This document shows positions 1 through 5,787 of a stretch of DNA of 9,656 nucleotides, one piece after another. Positions within the stretch are counted from its first letter, which is position 1. Each line of letters begins with the position of its first letter. Both the position numbers and the translations under genes were made by a program. Below the pieces are notes generated by a model. That model ran no database searches and was not told where the DNA came from. It saw nothing but the letters and a program-made list of their open reading frames with translations. Source of the DNA: Candidatus Izemoplasma sp. (GTDB lineage Bacteria > Bacillota_I > Bacilli_A > Izemoplasmatales > Izemoplasmataceae); the NCBI GenBank assembly GCA_007117555.1, contig SKGI01000066.1:1-9656 (forward strand), written 5' to 3'.

Positions 1-337
1 CAATATAAATAGGAATTGTATTGAAAATATTTTTTCCGAAAAAAGAAAATCCAGCAATTGTCAAAAGACCCGCAAAAATCGGTCCAGTCATTTTCAGTTT
101 TAAGACAGAAAGCATGATGATGTTAATAAGCATAATGGTCGCGACATTAAACAAGGTCGCACCTAAACCACCAATATGAAGATAATCACTGATGAGCACA
201 CTCGGACTTTGTAAGATGGCAAGATAACCATGATAGATCGTATTGAGATCATCAAACATGAATGCCATCGCGAAAAGGACGATAAAAATGATGGGCATCA
301 TCATGCGGCGTTTGAGTAAGGCATACAAGGTCTTCAT
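1..337 (-). CDS. DUF1576 family membrane protein, N-terminal part
   Basis: This is the first 112 residues of an integral membrane protein that continues past the left edge of the window. The translation has a basic N-terminus (KRR at 9-11), a hydrophobic helix at about 14-28, then a conserved-looking block at 44-64 (SPSVLISDYLHIGG start), the motif MTGP at 83-86, and FFGKNIFNTIPI at 99-110. From memory, this order of motifs is typical of DUF1576 proteins of Bacillota, whose function is unknown. The start ATG at 337 has a GGAGA-type ribosome site (346-350, complement) about 8 nt upstream. An extended -10 box (TGATATAAT, minus strand, 366-374) lies upstream, so this is the first gene of its transcript. 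It is divergent from the DUF2177 gene. The family call is fairly firm; the function is unknown. Confidence 0.72.
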   Translation of the reverse strand, partial: MKTLYALLKRRMMMPIIFIVLFAMAFMFDDLNTIYHGYLAILQSPSVLISDYLHIGGLGATLFNVATIMLINIIMLSVLKLKMTGPIFAGLLTIAGFSFFGKNIFNTIPIYI

Positions 338-365
338 AAACACGTCTCCTTCAGGTTCCTTATTC

Positions 366-374
366 ATTATATCA
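366..374 (-). promoter_or_regulatory. Extended -10 promoter of the DUF1576 gene
   Basis: On the minus strand the sequence reads TGA then a perfect TATAAT (positions 371 to 366), which is an extended -10. The hexamer 17 nt upstream (TGCAAA) is a poor -35. A perfect TTGACA occurs only 5 nt upstream of the -10 and so cannot act as its -35. The predicted leader is about 20 nt. Confidence 0.55.
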
Positions 375-422
375 AATGTCAAGGCTCCTTTGCAGGGTGA
401 TTTCGTTTTTTTTTCGCAATCA

Positions 423-451
423 TAGTCAACGCGGCCTTTTCATGGTATGAT
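423..451 (+). promoter_or_regulatory. Sigma-A-like promoter of the DUF2177-DUF1295 operon
   Basis: TAGTCA at 423-428 (4 of 6 matches to TTGACA), a 17-nt spacer, then TATGAT at 446-451 preceded by TGG (443-445), an extended -10. The predicted start point at about 458 gives a leader of about 20 nt before the ATG at 478. Confidence 0.6.
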
Positions 452-477
452 GAAGGGGACATGATTGGAGGGAAAAT

Positions 478-879
478 ATGCTTGAATTTTTAATCTTGTA
501 TGGTATTGCGTTTGTGACGTTTTTCGTCGTCGATTTAGTTTGGCTTGGACTGGTGGCGAAGCCCTTTTATGATCAACACTTAGGCCACTTGTTGCGAAAA
601 CCTGTTAACTGGACCGCAGCCATCATTTTTTATCTTCTTTTCATCGCTGGGCTCGTCTTTTTTGCGGTGATGCCTGCGACTGAAGCAGCGAGTTTACCAA
701 TGGCCTTGCTTTATGGTGCTGGCTTTGGGTTTATCACGTACGCAACGTATGACTTAACAAACCTAGCAACATTAAAAGACTGGCCTTTAAAAGTGACCAT
801 CGTCGACCTTGCTTGGGGTACAACACTTGGTACCGTCATCACCACCATCACTTATCTCATCTATCACTGGATTTTTTAG
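478..879 (+). CDS. DUF2177 family small membrane protein
   Basis: A 133-residue integral membrane protein with about four transmembrane helices (roughly 4-25, 46-65, 75-91 and 108-130). It contains the recognisable DUF2177 blocks: [13 protein letters not shown] at 19-31, NWTAA at 44-48, the long [15 protein letters not shown] stretch starting at 82, KDWPL at 100-104 and VDLAWGT at 109-115. The length matches the family. No catalytic residues are assignable and the function is unknown. The start is supported by GGAGGG at 467-472, 5 nt before the ATG. Its TAG stop (877-879) overlaps the ribosome site of the next gene, so the two genes are surely co-transcribed and probably translationally coupled. 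I recall DUF2177 and DUF1295 genes lying near fatty-acid-modifying genes in Proteobacteria, which would suggest a lipid role; that is inference. Confidence 0.85.
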   Translation: MLEFLILYGIAFVTFFVVDLVWLGLVAKPFYDQHLGHLLRKPVNWTAAIIFYLLFIAGLVFFAVMPATEAASLPMALLYGAGFGFITYATYDLTNLATLKDWPLKVTIVDLAWGTTLGTVITTITYLIYHWIF

Positions 880-892
880 GAGGGTATTATTT

Positions 893-1726
893 ATGGAGTA
901 TTTAGCCTTTACCATTTCAGCGGCAGTCTTATTCATCTTTTTCAATATTTTTTATCTCATTGCTCGAATGCGTGACAATTACAGCGTGGTTGACATCGCT
1001 TGGGGCGGTGGACCGGCACTTGTAGCCCTTGTCTTGTTTATCACTTTCTACTTTGGCGAAGGCGTTTTCTATCCTGCAGCGGCTGTATTAAGTTTGTTCA
1101 TTCTCCTTTGGGGCGGCCGACTGGCTGGCCACATTGGCGCACGAAATGCCGGTAAAAAAGAAGACTTCCGGTATCGTGCGATGCGAAAAAACTGGGGACG
1201 GAGACATTATTTGCACGCCTATGTGAAAGTGTATTTATTTCAAGGTGTTTTATCTTTTATTTTGATTCTTCCACTCACACTTAGTTATCACTTTGGTACC
1301 GAAACATTAAGTCCACTTGGTTTTGTTTTACTTGTAATCGGGGCAATCATATGGTTTATTGGTTTTTATTTTGAAGCTGTGAGTGATGCAGAACTTGGCG
1401 ATTTTAAAGCCAATCCGAAAAATCGCGGCAAAATAATCCAAACTGGACTATGGCGCTATAGCCGTCACCCAAACTACTTTGGGGAGACAGTGCTTTGGTG
1501 GGGGGTTTTCATCATGAGTCTTGGGATTCTCAATGTCGCCGACCTAGAGTTATGGAGCTTTGTTGGTTTGATCAGTCCACTCATGATTACCTTATTGTTA
1601 CTCTTTGTCTCAGGTGTACCACTTTTAGAGAAAAAATATAAAGATGATCCTGCGTATCAAGCATACGCGGCTAAGACAAGTATCTTTATACCTAGGAAAC
1701 CTCGCAAATTATCATCAAAAAAGTGA
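893..1726 (+). CDS. DUF1295 protein, steroid 5-alpha-reductase-like membrane enzyme
   Basis: A 277-residue polytopic membrane protein of the DUF1295 family, which is related to steroid 5-alpha-reductases and isoprenylcysteine methyltransferases. The diagnostic C-terminal signature [14 protein letters not shown] is at 185-198. Other family blocks are VDIAWGGG (33-40), [13 protein letters not shown] (72-84), RYRAMRK (93-99) and [15 protein letters not shown] (158-172). By family analogy the conserved charged residues of the C-terminal half would bind NAD(P)H and reduce a lipid-like substrate in the membrane, but the substrate is unknown. The frame is open upstream to 809, inside the DUF2177 gene, but the AGGAGGG site at 878-884 is 8 nt before the ATG at 893 and fixes the start there. 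The C-terminus (SSKK) and the TGA stop are embedded in the terminator stem. It is second in a two-gene operon. Confidence 0.85.
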   Translation: MEYLAFTISAAVLFIFFNIFYLIARMRDNYSVVDIAWGGGPALVALVLFITFYFGEGVFYPAAAVLSLFILLWGGRLAGHIGARNAGKKEDFRYRAMRKNWGRRHYLHAYVKVYLFQGVLSFILILPLTLSYHFGTETLSPLGFVLLVIGAIIWFIGFYFEAVSDAELGDFKANPKNRGKIIQTGLWRYSRHPNYFGETVLWWGVFIMSLGILNVADLELWSFVGLISPLMITLLLLFVSGVPLLEKKYKDDPAYQAYAAKTSIFIPRKPRKLSSKK

Positions 1727-1748
1727 AGGCTTCGGCCTTCACTTTTTT
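1717..1748. terminator. Symmetric bidirectional terminator with UUCG loop
   Basis: A6, then an 8-bp stem GTGAAGGC / GCCTTCAC (1723-1730 with 1735-1742), loop TTCG, then T6 (1743-1748). On the plus strand the loop is C(UUCG)G, an unusually stable tetraloop. It ends the DUF1295 transcript on the plus strand and the ohr transcript on the minus strand. The stop codons of both genes lie inside the arms. Confidence 0.93.
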
Positions 1749-2152
1749 ATGGTTACTTCAACATTGCCTTTGATGGCTTTTGAGTACGGACAAAACGCTA
1801 ATGCTGACTCGATGAACTGATCCGCTACTGACTGCTCAAGTCCTGTAATTTTCGGGTTCAATGTAACTGCAAACTTAAACCCCGCATTACCATCCGCTAC
1901 TAGCGCTGTGGTTGCAGTCACTTCTAAATCTTCATAAGATTCAGATGCTTCTTGCAACAAGTACTCAAGCGAACTTGAGAAACATGCCGCATAACCCGCC
2001 GCAAAAAGCTCTTCGGGATTCGTCTTAGCAGGTGGATTACCACCCATTTCTTCAGGTTTTGATAAGCTGAAAACAGCTTTTGATGTGTGTGCTTCAACGG
2101 TTCCGTCACGGCCACCACGCACGGTAGCTTGACGTCTCAAAAATTCTTTCAT
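1739..2152 (-). CDS. ohr: Organic hydroperoxide resistance protein (Ohr/OsmC family)
   Basis: A cytoplasmic thiol peroxidase of 137 residues that reduces organic and lipid hydroperoxides using two cysteines. The peroxidatic Cys57 is in FAAGYAACFSS and the resolving Cys121 is in FCPYSKA. The Ohr catalytic Arg is at 15 (GGRDG) and the Glu at 48 (NPEELF). Length and all active-site residues are those of Ohr rather than the wider OsmC group. Two adjacent ATG codons exist at 2155 and 2152. The AGGAGG site (2160-2165, complement) is 7 nt from the second and only 4 nt from the first, so 2152 is preferred. It has its own promoter downstream of the methyltransferase gene. No OhrR-type regulator gene is in the window. 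The stop codon lies within the shared terminator stem. Confidence 0.93.
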   Translation of the reverse strand: MKEFLRRQATVRGGRDGTVEAHTSKAVFSLSKPEEMGGNPPAKTNPEELFAAGYAACFSSSLEYLLQEASESYEDLEVTATTALVADGNAGFKFAVTLNPKITGLEQSVADQFIESALAFCPYSKAIKGNVEVTIKK

Positions 2153-2185
2153 CATGACACCTCCTACACTGTTCTATCTAATTTT

Positions 2186-2215
2186 AGTATACAGAAATAG
2201 GTCTCATGTGTGCAA
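2186..2215 (-). promoter_or_regulatory. Promoter of ohr
   Basis: On the minus strand TTGCACA (2215-2209) serves as the -35, followed by a 17 to 18 nt spacer and TATACT (2191-2186) as the -10. The predicted leader is about 25 nt. The -35 lies directly behind the stop codon of the methyltransferase gene, and no terminator separates the two, so read-through from upstream is possible as well. I saw no clear OhrR-like inverted repeat. Confidence 0.5.
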
Positions 2216-2217
2216 CT

Positions 2218-3021
2218 TTAAAGCATTCTTTTTCGCGCCACAAATAACATTGAATACGGCAGTTTAACAGTCTTACTTTCTTCAAAAACACCCGCATAAT
2301 CGATGGCAGATTCAGAAAAACTTTCAAGAATTAAACCATGGCGCGATAAAGCATTTAAAATGGCGGCCATCGTATGACTATAACTTACGAATACCGGTGA
2401 ATTCTTCAATGTGCTCATATACCCCATGCCGCCCCCTTCAACCCACGGTTCAGTGCGACCATAATCGTTGACAGGTCGTTCGGGATAACGCGCATCATAG
2501 TTGCTTTCAGAAGCGGCCGCTAAAGTGCTGTATGTAAAAGGATGCGAGTCATGGACTATAACAACACCTGTCTCTTTTAACACTTCAGTTACTTTAGCAA
2601 ACAACGCATCAAGCGATTGAAACCAACACAATGTTCCGACTGTCATCATCACAAAATCGGCTTTCTTATGATGGCTCAAGTCTTGTTCAAGAAGGTCACC
2701 AGCATGAAACGTGGCAGAAATGTTAAGTGTCTTGGCATAATGATTGGCTGATTCGACCATATTTCTTGCTAAATCAAAACCAGTACCACCGCAACTGAAT
2801 GTATGGCATACATCAAGCAGTTCTCGGCCATTGTTTGAACAAAACTGGATGACGTGACTTTCAGGACCAATCTCTAAACTTTGCAACACTTCTTTAAGTG
2901 GTTCAGCTAAATAGTATAGCGACTTAGACTTAATATGCTTCGATAAGTCTTTTTCATAATCATTTTTGTGCGCGTAAGCTTCTTCCCACGCGCGTTGATT
3001 AAGTTTAGCATCCGATGGCAT
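2218..3021 (-). CDS. Class I SAM-dependent methyltransferase
   Basis: A 267-residue soluble protein with the Rossmann methyltransferase layout. A helical N-terminal part (1-50) precedes motif I in the variant form VIQFCSNNGRE at 57-67 (an NNG variant of the usual glycine-rich loop). This is followed by GFD at 81-83 with the acidic residue that would bind the SAM ribose, AGDL at 107-110, motif IV ADFVMMTVGTLCWF at 121-134, and VLKETGVVIVHDSHP at 147-161. The C-terminal 100 residues, with WVEGGGMGYM at 193-202, probably form the substrate pocket. The substrate cannot be read from sequence. The start ATG has AGGAGG (3027-3032, complement) 5 nt upstream. The gene follows the antiporter gene by 45 bp in the same direction with no terminator between, so the two are probably co-transcribed. 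A weak local promoter (TTGTTA, 16 nt, TATAGA) overlapping the antiporter gene's end is possible. Confidence 0.85.
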   Translation of the reverse strand: MPSDAKLNQRAWEEAYAHKNDYEKDLSKHIKSKSLYYLAEPLKEVLQSLEIGPESHVIQFCSNNGRELLDVCHTFSCGGTGFDLARNMVESANHYAKTLNISATFHAGDLLEQDLSHHKKADFVMMTVGTLCWFQSLDALFAKVTEVLKETGVVIVHDSHPFTYSTLAAASESNYDARYPERPVNDYGRTEPWVEGGGMGYMSTLKNSPVFVSYSHTMAAILNALSRHGLILESFSESAIDYAGVFEESKTVKLPYSMLFVARKRML

Positions 3022-3066
3022 TATAGCCTCCTATAAATTGACACATATCTATATACAGTCTCTCGC

Positions 3067-4677
3067 TTATAACAAAATGAAAAACAAAACCATCGCAACA
3101 ATATAACCTACAAATAAGTAATTCGCTGTTTCAAAAGATAGTTTAAAGTGCCGTAACTTTTTCATCAGACTAAAGTCTCTTCGGATGACTAAGCCATATA
3201 TGGCAATCGCTAATGTGATCGTTACAGCGTAATCGAAGAGCGCACCAAACGATACGCGTTGAATGTCCGACACATCGATGGAGAAAAGCCCTTGAAAGAG
3301 TGGTATATAAGCATTCCCCAAAACTATACAACCCACACTAAGAAGCAATAAGGCTAAATGTTTTCCTTGTCGATGGCCGACACTGCAAAGGTTTTGTGGA
3401 CCGATGAATATAGTCGCCATTTTCACAAACAATGTTGCTGTACCGATGTTGAGACCAAATAAGATCCAATACCGCACCGATTGCTCAGTAAACCCATACA
3501 AGATAACCGATTTACTAATAAAGCCATTTAAAAGCGGTGCACCGGTAATCGCCAACATACCAATAATCATCGCTAAGCTCACATGTGGCAAAGCTTTAAA
3601 CACACCTTGTAACTGATCCACTTTCTTGTTTTGAAAAACTTTGATGATGATCCCAACCCCCATAAATAAGAGCGCTTTAAAAAGGGCATGGTTGAAGATG
3701 TGATAAACGCCCCCATAAAAGACACGTATAGAGGGGCTAGAAAGGCCAACGATAATCAATCCAATCTGGCTGACTGTAGAATAGGCAAGCATCTGTTTTA
3801 GGTCTTGTTGGCTTAAAGCGAAGACAATGCCACTGAAGGCTGTAACAACACCAACAACGTAAAAGAAATCTGCCGTGTTAAATGCAGCATCAGCAAACAT
3901 GAACTGCATCCTGATAAAGATGTAGACGCCTCCCTTAACAATCAGACCGCTCAGCAGTGCACTAATCACTGATTGCGCTGAACCATGGGCTTTGGGTAAC
4001 CAGGTAAACACTGGAAACAAGGCTGCCTTAACACTCACACCTGCCATCATCAATACAAAAGCGTATCGCACGGCAGTCACTTGGCCATACGGCTCGAGAT
4101 TTTCAGCGATATAATTTATATTGATAGTACCAAACGTGTTATATAATAAGATAATCCCAATGAGGAACATTAAGACACCACTCGTATTAAGCAACAAGTA
4201 ATAAATGGCTGCTCTAAAGGACTGGCCGCTTTTTTTGTACGCAATTAAAATTGTGACAATAATGGTCGTTAATTCAACGAACACAAACAAGTTAAATAAA
4301 TCGTTTGTTTGGACAAGACCGAGAAACACACCTTGTAAAAACATGAGAAAGAACATTAATTGGTAATCACCGTGGCGACGATCATATAAATAAATCCAAA
4401 CCATCCACCAAATAAACAACGTCAAAAACACAAAAGCAATGCCGAGCGCATCTAATGCTAAACTGATGCCGACGCGCGCATGCCAGCCACCTACCACAAA
4501 AGAAGGTGCTGCGAACACACCACCCTCATAGTATGTTAAGAAATACATGATTGCTAAAACTGTCAGGAGCGTTTGTGTCCCAAACACCAATCCATGCACG
4601 ATCGGTCGTTTAATTAAATAGACAAGTAAACTCGTTAATACAGGTAAGACGATTAAGTAAAGGGGTGTAAATATCAT
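3067..4677 (-). CDS. MrpD/NuoM-like proton antiporter subunit, stand-alone
   Basis: A 536-residue membrane protein of the Proton_antipo_M family, shared by Mrp antiporter subunits A and D and complex I subunits NuoL/M/N, with about 14 helices. Key ion-path residues fit MrpD/NuoM: Glu135 in FVFVELTT, Lys217 in VSVKAALFPVFTWLPKAHG, Lys248 in LIVKGGVY, the HIFNHALFKALLF helix (Lys334), and Lys389 in GAPLLNGFISK. A lysine at that last site is typical of MrpD rather than NuoM, which has Glu. An additional hydrophobic helix follows at the C-terminus (about 518-536), making it longer than usual MrpD. No mrpA, B, C, E, F or G or nuo genes are in the window, and it has its own promoter. A GTG at 4686 is in frame, but that codon is part of the GAGGTG ribosome site, placed 6 nt before the ATG at 4677, so ATG is chosen. 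It might couple proton or sodium flux with an unseen partner. The family call is sure; the physiological role is not. Confidence 0.87.
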   Translation of the reverse strand: MIFTPLYLIVLPVLTSLLVYLIKRPIVHGLVFGTQTLLTVLAIMYFLTYYEGGVFAAPSFVVGGWHARVGISLALDALGIAFVFLTLFIWWMVWIYLYDRRHGDYQLMFFLMFLQGVFLGLVQTNDLFNLFVFVELTTIIVTILIAYKKSGQSFRAAIYYLLLNTSGVLMFLIGIILLYNTFGTININYIAENLEPYGQVTAVRYAFVLMMAGVSVKAALFPVFTWLPKAHGSAQSVISALLSGLIVKGGVYIFIRMQFMFADAAFNTADFFYVVGVVTAFSGIVFALSQQDLKQMLAYSTVSQIGLIIVGLSSPSIRVFYGGVYHIFNHALFKALLFMGVGIIIKVFQNKKVDQLQGVFKALPHVSLAMIIGMLAITGAPLLNGFISKSVILYGFTEQSVRYWILFGLNIGTATLFVKMATIFIGPQNLCSVGHRQGKHLALLLLSVGCIVLGNAYIPLFQGLFSIDVSDIQRVSFGALFDYAVTITLAIAIYGLVIRRDFSLMKKLRHFKLSFETANYLFVGYIVAMVLFFILL

Positions 4678-4711
4678 GTTGAACACCTCGCTGGGTCCTT
4701 TTCATAGTAGT

Positions 4712-4740
4712 ATGATACACCAAATTACCGTTCACGACAA
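4712..4740 (-). promoter_or_regulatory. Promoter of the antiporter-methyltransferase unit
   Basis: On the minus strand TTGTCG (4740-4735), a 17-nt spacer, then TATCAT (4717-4712). The predicted start point at about 4705 gives a leader of about 28 nt to the ATG at 4677. Confidence 0.6.
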
Positions 4741-4920
4741 CCTTGAAGAATAAAAACCACCACAAATGAACGCTTATACAGTCAATTCAAAGCATGTTCT
4801 ACTTGATTATGACAAGCAACATCTGTAAAAATTTATCATTGAAAAATCATCGGAACAAACTAAAAATACCTAGACTTTGACGAACAAAAAAGTGTCTTTG
4901 TACGCTAGAATGATCGCATA
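4741..4920. other. Intergenic spacer with no supported gene
   Basis: An AT-rich stretch between the antiporter promoter and the terminator of the SPT-SDR operon. The only open frame noted is a 20-codon plus-strand ORF (4766-4828) with no ribosome site. A TTGACG at 4877-4882 and a TAGAAT at 4906-4911 are 23 nt apart, too far to form a promoter. I see no RNA gene or repeat. Confidence 0.5.
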
Positions 4921-4968
4921 AATAAAACCGCTTGTGTTGAACCGGTTCGGTTCCTTGCACAAGCGATT
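4921..4968 (-). terminator. Rho-independent terminator of the SPT-SDR operon
   Basis: A two-part hairpin: outer stem CGCTTGTG (4929-4936) with CACAAGCG (4958-4965), an internal loop, and inner stem GAACCG (4939-4944) with CGGTTC (4948-4953) closed by GTT. On the minus strand it is followed by the T-rich GGTTTTATTTAT. It lies just downstream of the SDR stop at 4993. Confidence 0.8.
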
Positions 4969-4992
4969 TGAATTTGTAGCTTAAACAACATT

Positions 4993-5787
4993 TCACGAGC
5001 CGTACAATCGATACACTAACCATAGACTGAAACGTCTCGGTAAGATGTTAAACAATAAAACGAGCACTTTATAGCTTAATCCGACTGTTACACGTGCTTT
5101 CATACGCCGTCTTTTCAACTGACGATTAACCGTCCGCACAACAGCCTTTACCGGCATACCACGTTGTTCGTCGCGGGCCATTTTCGCGATCGATCGTGTG
5201 ACACGGTCACCATACTGCTTATCTTCTTTGGCCGTACTTTGACGATGGTCTGTGAAGCCAGTTTGAGTGTCCCCTGGCAAAACAACGCTCATATCAATCC
5301 CTAGCGGTTTAAGTTCTAGACGCCAAGCATCGCTCATCGTATGAAGCGCCGCTTTACACATCGCATAAACCGCTTGAAAAGGTATTGGAATTTCTCCAGC
5401 CACTGAGCCAATGTGAATGACCTTAGGGTTTTCACTTCGCCGCAACATCCCTAAACACGCTTTTGTAAGGATGAAAGCTCCGAACACGTTGACTTCAAAC
5501 ATGTTTCGCATGGCCGCTGGATCCGTATATTCAAGTGCATCTGCAATCCCATAACCCGCGTTGTTGATCAGAACATCAAGCTGGCCGTATTCAGCTTCAA
5601 TCGCTTGAGCAACTGCGTAAATTTGTGCATCATCCGCCAAATCAGCTCGACGGTGATCCCAATCATATGGCTCTTTTGGTTCGTGTCTTGACAGACCGAT
5701 AACTCGGGCGCCTTGCTTAGAGTAATAACGGGCTAATGCATAGCCAATTCCACTTGAAGCACCGGTAATCAAAATGGATTTAGACAT
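4993..5787 (-). CDS. Short-chain dehydrogenase, candidate 3-ketosphinganine reductase
   Basis: A 264-residue classical SDR. It shows the TGASSGIG cofactor loop at 8-15, Ser33-Arg34 after the second strand (suggesting NADPH), NNAG at 75-78, Asn100, catalytic Ser128 (HIGSVAG), Tyr141 and Lys145 (YAMCK), and PGDTQT at 171-176. The last 30 residues (from VTVGLSYK at 234) are hydrophobic and amphipathic with LPRRFSLWLVYRLYG, plausibly a membrane-associating tail. Its ATG overlaps the end of the upstream synthase gene (overlap ATGTCTAA, 5787-5780), and its own ribosome site (AAGGA, 2 nt away) is badly spaced, so translation is probably coupled. A longer in-frame reading upstream lies within the synthase gene and starts before the glycine-rich fold, so it was rejected. 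By context it could reduce 3-ketosphinganine to sphinganine. SDR substrates cannot be proven from sequence, and another 3-oxo lipid is possible. Confidence 0.85.
   Translation of the reverse strand: MSKSILITGASSGIGYALARYYSKQGARVIGLSRHEPKEPYDWDHRRADLADDAQIYAVAQAIEAEYGQLDVLINNAGYGIADALEYTDPAAMRNMFEVNVFGAFILTKACLGMLRRSENPKVIHIGSVAGEIPIPFQAVYAMCKAALHTMSDAWRLELKPLGIDMSVVLPGDTQTGFTDHRQSTAKEDKQYGDRVTRSIAKMARDEQRGMPVKAVVRTVNRQLKRRRMKARVTVGLSYKVLVLLFNILPRRFSLWLVYRLYGS

Noticed and set aside
376..381. Perfect TTGACA (minus strand) as -35 of the DUF1576 promoter
   Set aside because: It is only 5 nt from the TATAAT, and no -10 lies 17 nt downstream of it.
809..892. 28-residue N-terminal extension of the DUF1295 protein
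   Set aside because: It lies inside the DUF2177 coding region and lacks a ribosome site, while AGGAGGG is well placed for the ATG at 893.
4766..4828. 20-codon plus-strand ORF in the spacer upstream of the antiporter gene
   Set aside because: It has no ribosome binding site and no promoter, is very short, and flanking frames do not continue a recognisable protein. It could be a decayed remnant but nothing supports that.
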